Source: a virus
Virus record (IMG/VR): IMGVR_UViG_3300034117_001582
Coordinates: 124,001-188,000 of that record
Direction: 5' to 3' (one strand)
Length of the DNA: 64,000 bases
Both the position numbers and the translations under genes were made by a program. Shown one piece after another: positions 8,796 to 17,493 of this stretch. The number at the start of each line of letters is the position of its first letter. Positions within the stretch are counted from its first letter, which is position 1. The notes beneath the pieces are model-generated. The model ran no database searches. It was not told where the DNA came from and saw nothing but the letters and a program-made list of their open reading frames with translations.

Positions 8796-9619
8796 GAAAA
8801 ATTTTAGTTTCAGATTTTACAACAAAAGAAGTTCCTCATGGTGGATCAGAATGGGTAAATCAAGTTTTAATAGAACAATTAGGATTAGAGTTTGAATATT
8901 CACAAAACTTACAATCATTTGATTCAAATACTTTTTATATCATATCTAACATATCATTAATGAATCCTTCACTGGTTCGTCAAATACCTAATCTCAATTA
9001 TATTATAATTGAAAATGATTATAAAATTTGCCCGTCAAGACATCCTTGGCGTTACCCTGATAACATTATACCATTAAGTGATAGAATCAATTACGACTTA
9101 TATAGTAATGCGAAAGCGGTATTTGTTCAAACTACAGACCACATGAATGTTTATTTAAAAAATGATGTTAAGGCTAATTTTATAAATTTAGAATGTTCAA
9201 TATGGTCAGATTCGGATATCAAATTATTAAACGAGTTATCAGAAAAAAATAAAATAAAAAATGGTAAATATGGTGTCTATTATACAAATAACTGGATTAA
9301 AAACACACAAGGTAATTTAAAATATTGTAGTGAAAATAAATTACCATTCTCTATTATTAAAGAAAGTCACGATAGGGTTGAGTTTTTAGATAACCTATCT
9401 AAATGTGAGGGGTTAGTTTTCTACCCTTTAGCAAGAGAAACCTTTTGTAGATTGGTTGTTGAGGCTAAATGTATGGGACTTAAAGTCATTACCTCTAAGA
9501 ATTACGGAGCATCGTTAGAGACTTGGTTTGATGAGTTATCAGGTAAATCTTTAATTAGTTTTTTAGAGACAAAAACAAAAGAAAATATAAATAAAATAAA
9601 AAACTTTTTACAATTATGA
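8792..9619 (+). CDS. GT-B glycosyltransferase (GT4-like)
   Basis: 275 residues. It begins KILVSDFTTKEVPHGGSEW, with the glycine loop of the N-terminal domain; the C-terminal half has CEGLVFYPLARETFCRLVVE, MGLKVITSKNYGA, the EX7E-like donor site of GT4. It is shorter than typical GT4 enzymes (350 or more) because the central part is compact. Same operon, 4-nt overlaps. Confidence 0.75.
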   Translation: MRKILVSDFTTKEVPHGGSEWVNQVLIEQLGLEFEYSQNLQSFDSNTFYIISNISLMNPSLVRQIPNLNYIIIENDYKICPSRHPWRYPDNIIPLSDRINYDLYSNAKAVFVQTTDHMNVYLKNDVKANFINLECSIWSDSDIKLLNELSEKNKIKNGKYGVYYTNNWIKNTQGNLKYCSENKLPFSIIKESHDRVEFLDNLSKCEGLVFYPLARETFCRLVVEAKCMGLKVITSKNYGASLETWFDELSGKSLISFLETKTKENINKIKNFLQL

Positions 9620-10365
9620 AGGTAACCTTATTTACGGTTTTTTGGTTAAATGGTAATATTGAAAGAACCAGAAACGCCGCTTTTTCACAAATTAAACTTA
9701 AAAACCTTTGCAACTTTTTAAAAAAAAATGGAGTAGATGCCGATTTTTTTACGTTTGATTTTTCTATAAAAAAAACTATTGACTGTTCAGTCCACATGCC
9801 TTACAACCCATCCCAATACCATAGGTCAAAAAAAATGAACATGTCTATGAATCATATATTAAAAAAAAATAATTCAGACGTATTTTGCCAATTTGATTCT
9901 GATATTTTTTTAAATGAGGATAAGTATGTTGATTTTTTAAATCTTTTAAAAAATTTAAAAGATAATGAATTTTTTATTGCTCAAGTATTAGACATTTCTG
10001 AAAAATCTTTGGGTAATATAAACTTTGATTCGGTGGATGTTGATTTAAATGGTATTATAGTCACACCCAGAACCATTACAGGATTAGGTGCTGTGTTTAT
10101 AACACACACTAAAAACATAATTGAAGTTGGTGGGTTTGATGAAAGATTTGAAGTGTGGGGTGGTGAGGATGACGATTTAGCTGAGAGATTAATGAGACTA
10201 GGTAAATTAAGGAAGTTATGCCCATTCAATTACTATCACTTACCACATAAGTCTTTAGAGGCCGAATCTAAAAATAATATTAAATATCATGAACAGGTTA
10301 ACATAATAAGGTCTGACTCATCGAATATTAGACCTTCATTTATGAACAATTATAATATAAAATAA
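9616..10365 (+). CDS. GT-A glycosyltransferase with galactosyltransferase-type C terminus
   Basis: 249 residues. FCQFDSDIFL supplies the DXD metal site. GGFDERFEVWGGEDDD is the signature seen in the C-terminal domain of family 7/2 galactosyl- or N-acetylgalactosaminyl-transferases, where GGED residues contact acceptor and base. The region before it (ITGLGAVFI) fits the same fold. Probably cytoplasmic. Confidence 0.8.
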   Translation: MKVTLFTVFWLNGNIERTRNAAFSQIKLKNLCNFLKKNGVDADFFTFDFSIKKTIDCSVHMPYNPSQYHRSKKMNMSMNHILKKNNSDVFCQFDSDIFLNEDKYVDFLNLLKNLKDNEFFIAQVLDISEKSLGNINFDSVDVDLNGIIVTPRTITGLGAVFITHTKNIIEVGGFDERFEVWGGEDDDLAERLMRLGKLRKLCPFNYYHLPHKSLEAESKNNIKYHEQVNIIRSDSSNIRPSFMNNYNIK

Positions 10366-10367
10366 AT

Positions 10368-11627
10368 ATGAAAAAAATAATTAAATTTAATCCTTTATCA
10401 CTATTAACCCCCTTAAGGTTTGACATTAATGCTAAGATTTTTTACGCAAAACATAGAAATTTAAACTCCGAATACCCTAAAGAACTTTATTTAGAACATA
10501 TTCGCGTATGGAATGGATTTTTTGAGTCTTATCCTGAAAAAAATAAACCTGAAGATTTTATTAATTCATTTAATATCACTTTAGAGTCTATTTTAAGGTT
10601 TGGGTTTAAATCTCCTGAGAAAAATTATATACCGTTAAAAAACAATTCCCCATATAATGGGTCACATAGGGTGGCCGCCAGTATAGTTTCTGATGTTGAA
10701 ATTTATGGGATGGAGGATGATAGTAATGGACAACACATATGTGACTATAGATTTTTTAAACAAAAAGGACTTTCTGATGTTTATTTAGATGAAATGGCTT
10801 TAGAATATGTAAGAAATAAAAAAAACACATACACAATAAGTATTTTTTCGTCAGATAAAAAAGACCTATCATTAGCAGTAGAAACAATAAAAAAACATTC
10901 AAATATTGTTTACAACAAAGAAATAAACTTTACGGAGTTAGGTAAACATAATTACATAATAGAACTTTATAGGTTTGAAAAATGGATAGGTAATCACCAC
11001 TCAGAATACGGGGGAGCGAAACATAAAATGTCCAACTGTTTTAGAAATTCAAATAAAATACAACTATTTGTTGTGGAATGCGACAATATAGAAAAATTGT
11101 TATTATGTAAGAAAGAAATTAGAGATTACTACAAAGAAGAAAACCATTCTGTACATATTAACGATACTCAAGAAGAGACGTGGAGAATATGTTCAACGTT
11201 ATTAAATAAAAATTCTTTGTGGGTTATTAATAATGTAAAACAACCGAATTATGACAATTTTATTTCATTATTTAGTCAGTATCGGGACGAAATAAAAAAC
11301 CAAGATATTAATAAATTTTGTATTACGTCAAGTTCGGTCCTATCTCTTTTTTCAATTAGAGAATGTAACGACATTGATTTTATTACTACCGATGTTAGTT
11401 ATGTTGATAAGAAAGATGGTAATGTATCCAGTCACGAAAACCAATTAAAATATTACCCGTACCATAAAGACGATATAATTATAAACCCTAATTTACATTT
11501 TTATTTTATGGGTTATAAATTTACAACATTAGACGTATTAAAAAAAATGAAAGAGAGTAGAGGAGAACAAAAGGATAAAAATGACGTGTTATTAATAAAC
11601 GATTTTACAATAAAAAATAAAAAATAA
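10368..11627 (+). CDS. ParB/sulfiredoxin-like and nucleotidyltransferase-like protein
   Basis: 419 residues, not a known family to me. Around residue 95, SPYNGSHRVAAS resembles the nucleotide-binding core of ParB/sulfiredoxin-like domains (G-x-H-R). Near the C terminus, SSSVLSLFSIRECNDIDFI looks like a nucleotidyltransferase-type G/S...DxD site. Such two-part proteins occur in phage and bacterial sugar clusters, where a role in nucleotidyl or kinase-like chemistry is guessed. It lies between two glycosyltransferases with only 2-4 nt spacing. Confidence 0.5.
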   Translation: MKKIIKFNPLSLLTPLRFDINAKIFYAKHRNLNSEYPKELYLEHIRVWNGFFESYPEKNKPEDFINSFNITLESILRFGFKSPEKNYIPLKNNSPYNGSHRVAASIVSDVEIYGMEDDSNGQHICDYRFFKQKGLSDVYLDEMALEYVRNKKNTYTISIFSSDKKDLSLAVETIKKHSNIVYNKEINFTELGKHNYIIELYRFEKWIGNHHSEYGGAKHKMSNCFRNSNKIQLFVVECDNIEKLLLCKKEIRDYYKEENHSVHINDTQEETWRICSTLLNKNSLWVINNVKQPNYDNFISLFSQYRDEIKNQDINKFCITSSSVLSLFSIRECNDIDFITTDVSYVDKKDGNVSSHENQLKYYPYHKDDIIINPNLHFYFMGYKFTTLDVLKKMKESRGEQKDKNDVLLINDFTIKNKK

Positions 11628-11631
11628 AATA

Positions 11632-12486
11632 ATGAATAATAATAAAAAAATAAAAATAGGATTTACAGACTTTTGGGGTGGATTTAATCCAACAACAGAC
11701 CCCATATTTAGTTTATTACTAAACAAACATTACGATGTAATTTATGATAACATAAACCCTGATGTGTTATTTTTTAGTGTAGACGGGGACACACATAAAC
11801 AATATAATTGTAAAAAAATTCTATTCACTCCTGAAAATTTTTATTCTCATAGGTATCGACCTTTAGATTTTACATTAGGAGAGGATAACCTTTACAAATA
11901 TGCGGACTACAGTATAACAGGATTTGATACGGGTAATGAGAAAAATTTTAGATTACCTTGCTATATCAGAAGGTACGGCCATAATATTAAGGATACTATA
12001 AATGATAGAACGATACCTAAAAAATCTAAAAAGATTCTTTATCTACAAAGAAACTGCGTACAATTTAGAGACGAATTTGTTTTAAAATTACAAAAACACA
12101 TAGAAGTTGATTGTTTAGGTAATTGTATCAGAAATAAAAACATCGATGTAATCGATAAAATAGAATTTATGAAAGATTACAAATTTGTCATGTCTTTTGA
12201 GAACTCCTCCTACCCTGGATATAATACGGAAAAACTTGTCGATGGATTCATCTCTAAAACTATACCAATTTATTGGGGAGATACCAACGTAAATTCTGAC
12301 TATAACCCTAAATCTTTTTTAAGTTACCACGATTATAATAATCAAGACATATTAATTGAAAAAATATTAGAACTTGATAATGATGATTCTAAGTATAATC
12401 AAATGTTACTTGAGCAACCTATAATTAATTATAGCCTTTTTGATGAAAATAAATTGATTAATTTTTTAAACAAAATATTATTATGA
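11632..12486 (+). CDS. GT10 family fucosyltransferase-type enzyme
   Basis: 284 residues. The GT10 hallmark is clear: MSFENSSYPGYNTEKLVDGF, then IPIYWGDTNV, the GDP-fucose binding block of alpha-1,3/4-fucosyltransferases. Upstream, ILFTPENFY and YSITGFDT match the N-terminal half. The family moves fucose (or a similar deoxysugar) from the GDP donor. A GDP-mannose 4,6-dehydratase in the same operon could supply the donor pathway, though the epimerase/reductase for GDP-fucose is not in this window. No membrane anchor. Confidence 0.85.
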   Translation: MNNNKKIKIGFTDFWGGFNPTTDPIFSLLLNKHYDVIYDNINPDVLFFSVDGDTHKQYNCKKILFTPENFYSHRYRPLDFTLGEDNLYKYADYSITGFDTGNEKNFRLPCYIRRYGHNIKDTINDRTIPKKSKKILYLQRNCVQFRDEFVLKLQKHIEVDCLGNCIRNKNIDVIDKIEFMKDYKFVMSFENSSYPGYNTEKLVDGFISKTIPIYWGDTNVNSDYNPKSFLSYHDYNNQDILIEKILELDNDDSKYNQMLLEQPIINYSLFDENKLINFLNKILL

Positions 12487-12893
12487 TAAAAATATATTCA
12501 AAAGTAGACACAACAAAATTATTACATATTATAGTAAAAAAAGAAGATATGACACCAGGTAGACAAGATATTGTACCTGAAGAAAATTTTATACAGTGTT
12601 CTATATTAAATTTAGAAAAAGACAAAACATTTAGACCACATAAACACGTTTGGAAAAGAAGAGATATAGACGTAATTGCCCAAGAAAGTTGGGTTATTAT
12701 TCAAGGGAGTGTTAAATGTATTTTTTATGATTTAGACGATACAATTTTAGTCGAACATATATTAAACGTTGGTGATTCAAGTTTTACTTTAGAGGGCGGA
12801 CATAACTACTTGATTTTAGAAGAAAATACATTAATTTATGAATATAAAACAGGTCCTTATGAGGGCCAAATAAATGATAAAACTTTTATTTAA
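12483..12893 (+). CDS. Cupin-fold protein, WbuC-like
   Basis: 136 residues of beta-rich sequence with cupin features: FRPHKHVWKR supplies the His pair of motif 1, VIIQGSVKCIFYD the central strands, and FTLEGGHNYLILEE the second metal-site His. WbuC-type cupins sit in O-antigen clusters and are of uncertain function, perhaps sugar isomerisation or metal-dependent modification. It overlaps the fucosyltransferase by 4 nt. Confidence 0.65.
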   Translation: MIKIYSKVDTTKLLHIIVKKEDMTPGRQDIVPEENFIQCSILNLEKDKTFRPHKHVWKRRDIDVIAQESWVIIQGSVKCIFYDLDDTILVEHILNVGDSSFTLEGGHNYLILEENTLIYEYKTGPYEGQINDKTFI

Positions 12894-12894
12894 A

Positions 12895-13539
12895 ATGGAT
12901 AAAATTTTGATATATATAGGACTAAACAATGGTGTTGGGTTTTTAAATATAATAAAAAATGAAAATTTTGACAAATGTTATGGGTTTGAACCAATTCCTC
13001 ACTTATATGAAAAAGTAAAAAATGAACATATAAATAACCCAAAAGTTGAAATAATTAATGCCGCTGTAGTTGAGACAGAGGGCGAGTATGATTTTTATGT
13101 TAGTAAATTTAATGATATAATTGGGGACTCTTCTTCATTATTTCAAATAACAGAAGAATATAGAGAAATAACAGGTAATGACATACACACAGACAAAAAG
13201 ATAAAAGTTAAGGGTATAAATCTTAAAAAATTTTTGGAAGAAAAAAAAATAACTAATATTAAAAAATATGTTTCTGATGCCGAAGGAATGGATTATACAA
13301 TATTAAAAAGTATTAATAGTTTTCTTAATGAAAGAAGAATTGAATTTATACAAGTTGAGTCTATTTGTGATCACGTAATAAACGAAATTAGAGAAAATCA
13401 ACCGACTAACTACGAAAAAGATTTTGTTAATTTATTATCTAATAATTATGAATTATATAAAAAACAAGAAGGCAATTACAACCAAAAATCACCTAACCAT
13501 TGGGTGAACAGGGATTTATATTTTAAACTTAACCAATAA
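12895..13539 (+). CDS. FkbM-family methyltransferase
   Basis: About 214 residues. YGFEPIPHLYEKVKN is the FkbM signature where the acidic residue binds SAM ribose; VSDAEGMDYTILK is the second FkbM motif. The family O-methylates sugars and related small molecules. An in-frame ATG at 12874 overlaps the cupin gene, but the ATG at 12895, just after its stop, puts the first strand at the N terminus and is preferred. Confidence 0.85.
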   Translation: MDKILIYIGLNNGVGFLNIIKNENFDKCYGFEPIPHLYEKVKNEHINNPKVEIINAAVVETEGEYDFYVSKFNDIIGDSSSLFQITEEYREITGNDIHTDKKIKVKGINLKKFLEEKKITNIKKYVSDAEGMDYTILKSINSFLNERRIEFIQVESICDHVINEIRENQPTNYEKDFVNLLSNNYELYKKQEGNYNQKSPNHWVNRDLYFKLNQ

Positions 13540-13543
13540 AAAA

Positions 13544-14158
13544 ATGAACGTTAATTTTGAAGTAGTTCAAGAATTTGAAAATAAAATATCAAAATTTTTT
13601 GGATCACCTTATGCCGTTGCGGTAGATAGTTGTACACATGGTATTGAGTTATGTTTAAGGTACACCAAAGAAACAAAAATAAATGTCCCAAAAAGAACAT
13701 ATTTGTCCGTTCCTTTTTTATCTGATAAAATGGGGTTAGAACGAGAATGGAAAGACGAGGAATGGGAAGATTATTATACTTTAAATTATGGTAATAAAAG
13801 AATAATTGACGCAGCAGTTCTTTGGAGAAAAGATAGTTATTTACCAAATACATTTATGTGTGTTAGTTTTCAGTATCAAAAACATCTTTCATTGGGTCGT
13901 GGCGGTATTATTTTATTAGATAATGAAGAAGACTATATTAAGTTAAAAAAAATGTCTTACGATGGTAGATTACCTAACATACCATGGAGAGATCAAGACA
14001 TTGAAACGGTAGGTTATCATTATTACATGACGCCAGAAACAGCACAACTAGGATTAAATAAATTACAAGAAGCTATCAACACACAACCAAAAAAATGGGT
14101 AGTTACAGATTGGCCCGACTTAACAAAAATGAAAATATTTAAAAACTATGATTTATAA
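13544..14158 (+). CDS. Short DegT/DnrJ-type PLP protein
   Basis: 204 residues resembling sugar aminotransferases of the DegT/DnrJ/EryC1 group: SPYAVAVDSCTHGIELCLRY is the PLP-phosphate loop, RIIDAAVLW contains the PLP-contacting Asp, and SFQYQKHLSLGRGG has the position of the PLP-binding Lys. It is about half the usual 370-400 residues: the loop between motifs is short and most of the C-terminal domain is missing. It may be a minimal or non-catalytic derivative, or act with a partner. It overlaps the next gene by 11 nt. Confidence 0.7.
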   Translation: MNVNFEVVQEFENKISKFFGSPYAVAVDSCTHGIELCLRYTKETKINVPKRTYLSVPFLSDKMGLEREWKDEEWEDYYTLNYGNKRIIDAAVLWRKDSYLPNTFMCVSFQYQKHLSLGRGGIILLDNEEDYIKLKKMSYDGRLPNIPWRDQDIETVGYHYYMTPETAQLGLNKLQEAINTQPKKWVVTDWPDLTKMKIFKNYDL

Positions 14159-14408
14159 AATTTTTGATTCAGTATCATATGGACATATGGAACCATTAGT
14201 TCCCTTTACAAAAATTGCGGAATTTAATACACTTAATGAAGTAAGTGATTTTTTATCTAAATCTGATGAATCAATTAAATACTTTATTTGTGATAAAGAG
14301 AATAAAGTTTTATTTGAAAGTACTATGAAAATATTTGAGTCACCAGATAACGGTAAAACCATCTACGAAAGAGGGTATTTACAAAGAAATAAAAAACAAA
14401 TTAAATGA
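14148..14408 (+). CDS. Small hypothetical protein
   Basis: 86 residues, alpha/beta composition, no membrane segment or recognised motif. It fills the space between the DegT-type gene and gmd, overlapping both (11 and 4 nt), so it is part of the operon and possibly linked to sugar synthesis. Confidence 0.65.
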   Translation: MIYKIFDSVSYGHMEPLVPFTKIAEFNTLNEVSDFLSKSDESIKYFICDKENKVLFESTMKIFESPDNGKTIYERGYLQRNKKQIK

Positions 14409-15385
14409 AACAGAAAAAAGCATTTATAACAGGAATTAATGGTCAAGATGGTAGTTATCTTGCGGAATATTTATTGTCTTTAGGATATGAAGTACATGGG
14501 ATGGTTAGAAGACATTCTATGGCCGAAAACCAAGACTCAAGACTTTTACACTTAACAAATGAAGTGACTACACATTATGGTGATTTATTAGATGTAGGAT
14601 CAATAGACAACATATTACAAAAAGTAATGCCTGATGAAATTTATAATATTGGGGCACAAAGTCACGTTAGGATTAGTTTTGAAATACCTCAATTTACCGT
14701 ACAATCAAATGCTCTCGGTGTACTAAACATATTAGAATCATATAGAAGAATATGTCCTAATGCTAAATTCTATCAGGCAAGTTCATCTGAGATGTTTGGT
14801 AATTGTGTAGATGATGATGGATTCCAAAGAGAAACCACACCAATGCACCCTGTTAGCCCTTATGGGTGTTCTAAATTATTTGGATACTCTATAGTTAGAA
14901 ATTATCGCAATGCGTACGGATTACATGCAACTAATGGTATTTTATTTAATCATGAATCGCCAAGAAGAGGTTCTAATTTTGTTACAAATAAAGTTGTTAA
15001 AACAGCAGTTAGAATTAAATTAGGGTTAGAAACTAAACTAGAGTTGGGTAATTTGGATTCTTATAGGGATTGGGGCCACTCTAAAGACTACGTTAGGGCA
15101 ATGCACGCGATTATTAATCACGAAAAACCGGAAGATTTTGTGGTATCAACAATGGAAACACATTCAGTTAGAGATATGACAAAATACGTATTTGACCAAT
15201 TAGGTATGGACTATAAAGATTATGTTACCCAAAATAATCTTTTTATTAGACCTGAGGAGCTTAAATACCTAAAAGGTGACTCTACCAAGGCTAGAGAAAT
15301 ATTTAAATGGTCTCCGGAATATACCTTTGAATCAATGCTAGATGAAATGATTAATTATTGGTTAGATTTTTATAAAAAATTATAA
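14405..15385 (+). CDS. gmd: GDP-mannose 4,6-dehydratase
   Basis: Converts GDP-D-mannose to GDP-4-keto-6-deoxymannose, the entry point for GDP-fucose, GDP-rhamnose and GDP-perosamine. 326 residues, normal length. ITGINGQDGSYLAEYLL at the N terminus is the NADP-binding glycine loop with the family-specific GQDGSYL; SSSEMFG and YGCSK give the catalytic Ser/Thr region and Tyr-x3-Lys; FNHESPRRG is the GMD substrate loop. It lies beside a GT10 enzyme and a DegT-type protein. No GDP-fucose synthase was found nearby, so the final sugar is open. Confidence 0.95.
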   Translation: MKQKKAFITGINGQDGSYLAEYLLSLGYEVHGMVRRHSMAENQDSRLLHLTNEVTTHYGDLLDVGSIDNILQKVMPDEIYNIGAQSHVRISFEIPQFTVQSNALGVLNILESYRRICPNAKFYQASSSEMFGNCVDDDGFQRETTPMHPVSPYGCSKLFGYSIVRNYRNAYGLHATNGILFNHESPRRGSNFVTNKVVKTAVRIKLGLETKLELGNLDSYRDWGHSKDYVRAMHAIINHEKPEDFVVSTMETHSVRDMTKYVFDQLGMDYKDYVTQNNLFIRPEELKYLKGDSTKAREIFKWSPEYTFESMLDEMINYWLDFYKKL

Positions 15386-15386
15386 A

Positions 15387-15827
15387 ATGGATAAAAAAAT
15401 TGTTGGTATAACTTGTAGTACTTTTGACTTACTACACACAGGTCACATCATTATGTTAGAAGAATGTAAAAAACATTGTGATTATTTAATATGCGCATTA
15501 CAAAATGATCCAACAATAGATAGGCCTGAAAAAAATAAACCCGTACAATCTATCGTCGAAAGATATCTTCAATTAGATGCGGTTAAATATGTAGATAAGA
15601 TAATACCTTATAGCACGGAAGAAGAATTACAATCAATATTTGCATCCTTAGATTTGGATGTAAGAATTATTGGGGAAGAATATAAAGACACACAATTCAC
15701 GGCAAAAGACATTTGTCAAAAAAGGGGTATTAAATTGGTGTATAATAAAAGAGATCATGATTTCTCAACATCCAGTTTACGGCAAAGGATTTATAATCAA
15801 GAATCCACTAAACGATTTGTAAAATAA
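15387..15827 (+). CDS. Glycerol-3-phosphate-type cytidylyltransferase
   Basis: 146 residues. CSTFDLLHTGH is the HxGH nucleotide-binding motif and DFSTSSLRQRI the C-terminal STSSxR motif of the cytidylyltransferase family. Members make CDP-glycerol, CDP-ethanolamine or related donors from CTP and a phosphate; the exact substrate is not clear from motifs alone. Here it would supply an activated building block for the neighbouring transferases. Confidence 0.82.
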   Translation: MDKKIVGITCSTFDLLHTGHIIMLEECKKHCDYLICALQNDPTIDRPEKNKPVQSIVERYLQLDAVKYVDKIIPYSTEEELQSIFASLDLDVRIIGEEYKDTQFTAKDICQKRGIKLVYNKRDHDFSTSSLRQRIYNQESTKRFVK

Positions 15828-15830
15828 AAT

Positions 15831-16571
15831 ATGACGACAAGAAAAAAACCACAAACACAAACTGAAGATAATGAACAAAAACAAGTTTCTAAAAAAGATT
15901 TTATAAACTCAACAATTAAAAGAAAACAAAAAAGTAAATTTTTATCTGATAATCAAAAAGAATATTACGATTTACTGATTAATAATCAAATAACTATTTG
16001 TTCCGGACCTGCAGGTGTTGGTAAAAGTTATATTTCCATGAAGGCTGCCGTTGATTTATTAATGGACCCAAATAACTCATATGAAAAAATAATTATCGTT
16101 AGACCGGCAGTCGAAGCCGAAGAAAAATTAGGGTCATTACCTGGTAATTTAGAAGAAAAATTGGACCCGTATATTTTTCCTTCATATTATTTATTAAATA
16201 AGATTATAGGTAAGGAAGCAAGAGAAAAATTAAAAGAGGGTGAGGTTATTGAAGTATTTGCATTGGCCTACATGAGGGGTATGAATATAGACAACTCAAT
16301 TCTTATTTTTGAAGAGGCTCAAAATTCAACACCCAATCAAATGAAACTACTATTGACAAGAATAGGATTTAATAGTAAATTCTTTATATCAGGTGACTTG
16401 GAACAAACTGACAGGTATAAAGATAAAAAACAATCAGGACTTTATGACGCATTACAAAGGTTCAATAAAATACCAGATATTGGTATTTACGATTTTAAAA
16501 ATGCTAAAAACGTTAGAAATCCATTAATTAGTAAAATATTAGTCAAATACGATGAAGAAAATAGGGATTGA
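15831..16571 (+). CDS. phoH: PhoH-like ATPase
   Basis: 246 residues. GPAGVGKSYISMKAA is the Walker A loop, SILIFEEAQN the Walker B with the Glu-Ala-Gln typical of PhoH, and FFISGDLEQTD the sensor region. PhoH proteins are P-loop ATPases linked to RNA metabolism and are very common in T4-like phages. The first 40 residues are Lys/Gln-rich and probably disordered. The end overlaps the next gene by 20 nt. Confidence 0.9.
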   Translation: MTTRKKPQTQTEDNEQKQVSKKDFINSTIKRKQKSKFLSDNQKEYYDLLINNQITICSGPAGVGKSYISMKAAVDLLMDPNNSYEKIIIVRPAVEAEEKLGSLPGNLEEKLDPYIFPSYYLLNKIIGKEAREKLKEGEVIEVFALAYMRGMNIDNSILIFEEAQNSTPNQMKLLLTRIGFNSKFFISGDLEQTDRYKDKKQSGLYDALQRFNKIPDIGIYDFKNAKNVRNPLISKILVKYDEENRD

Positions 16572-17208
16572 AATTAACGGGGTTTTAAGAGATACTATAA
16601 GTAAGTTTATTCAGTTATATGAAAAAAATATGATTGAAGAAAATGAAACGGAAAACAATTTAAAATCTTTTGATGTTGATATGTCCGGCAATACTGATTT
16701 AGTAATTGAGGAAGAAAATTTTAAATACGAAATAAAAAATGAAGTAACCAGTTTAAATTTAATGAATCATTTTAGTTTTAGAAATGAGGACGAACTATAC
16801 TCTTTTACTTATGAAGACTTTGCAATGCAAATCTTTGGTCATGCTGGATCCTCAGAAACTTTTACGTTTAATGATTTAAATGAAATATATTTAAAATATA
16901 GAGATAATAATGAATTATTAATTGTTTCGGATGAGATGGGTAGATCAAAACCGGCATCATTATTTTTCCTATCTAAGTTTGGGTGTCAGTTAGAAAAGGT
17001 AAAATTTTACTCAAATACGACAATTAATTCTATGTGGGACGAGGTAGACGTTTTACTTACGTCCAATCCTAACTTAATATTAGAAAAACCAAAAGATAAA
17101 ATTGTTGTGAAATACATAACAAACTATAATAAAAATATCAAATCTGATTATGAAATTGAAAAATTAAAAGATTTTGATGAAGTATTACAAAAATTAAAAA
17201 TATGTTAA
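16552..17208 (+). CDS. HAD-like protein with altered catalytic residues
   Basis: 218 residues. It opens KIGIEINGVLRDT, the place of the HAD motif DxDGVLxDT, but with Glu and Asn in place of the two aspartates. LLIVSDEMGRSKPASLFFL resembles HAD motif II (Ser) plus the following Lys, and MWDEVDVLLTSNPNLI the motif IV region. The fold is likely HAD, the phosphatase activity doubtful. It overlaps PhoH by 20 nt and the next gene by 7 nt, suggesting a coupled role. Confidence 0.5.
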   Translation: MKKIGIEINGVLRDTISKFIQLYEKNMIEENETENNLKSFDVDMSGNTDLVIEEENFKYEIKNEVTSLNLMNHFSFRNEDELYSFTYEDFAMQIFGHAGSSETFTFNDLNEIYLKYRDNNELLIVSDEMGRSKPASLFFLSKFGCQLEKVKFYSNTTINSMWDEVDVLLTSNPNLILEKPKDKIVVKYITNYNKNIKSDYEIEKLKDFDEVLQKLKIC

Positions 17209-17492
17209 ATTTTTTAGGTGAAAATTACTATATAGATGTGAATGAATTAGAAGACCAAGTCAGTCTAATTAATTCTAAGTATTATACACCCCCACCTTCA
17301 GGAGAAACTGAAAATGAACAACAAATAAGTGTTACTAGATATGAAACTTTTAAAAGTTTAATTGAAGTCATACTTACCGAAAGAGAAGAATTAGATGAAA
17401 ATTTAGGTATACATGCTGCAAAAAATTTAACTATTCCCTTTAAGATTGCATTTAATACACTATTAATGAATAAAATAATAAAAACACTTTAA
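17202..17492 (+). CDS. Small hypothetical protein
   Basis: 96 residues. A Pro/Glu-rich linker near residues 28-42 separates a short N-terminal strand region from a helical C-terminal half (FKSLIEVILTEREELDENLG). No recognised family. Overlaps the HAD-like gene and precedes a glycosyltransferase by 1 nt. Confidence 0.65.
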   Translation: MLNFLGENYYIDVNELEDQVSLINSKYYTPPPSGETENEQQISVTRYETFKSLIEVILTEREELDENLGIHAAKNLTIPFKIAFNTLLMNKIIKTL

Positions 17493-17493
17493 A

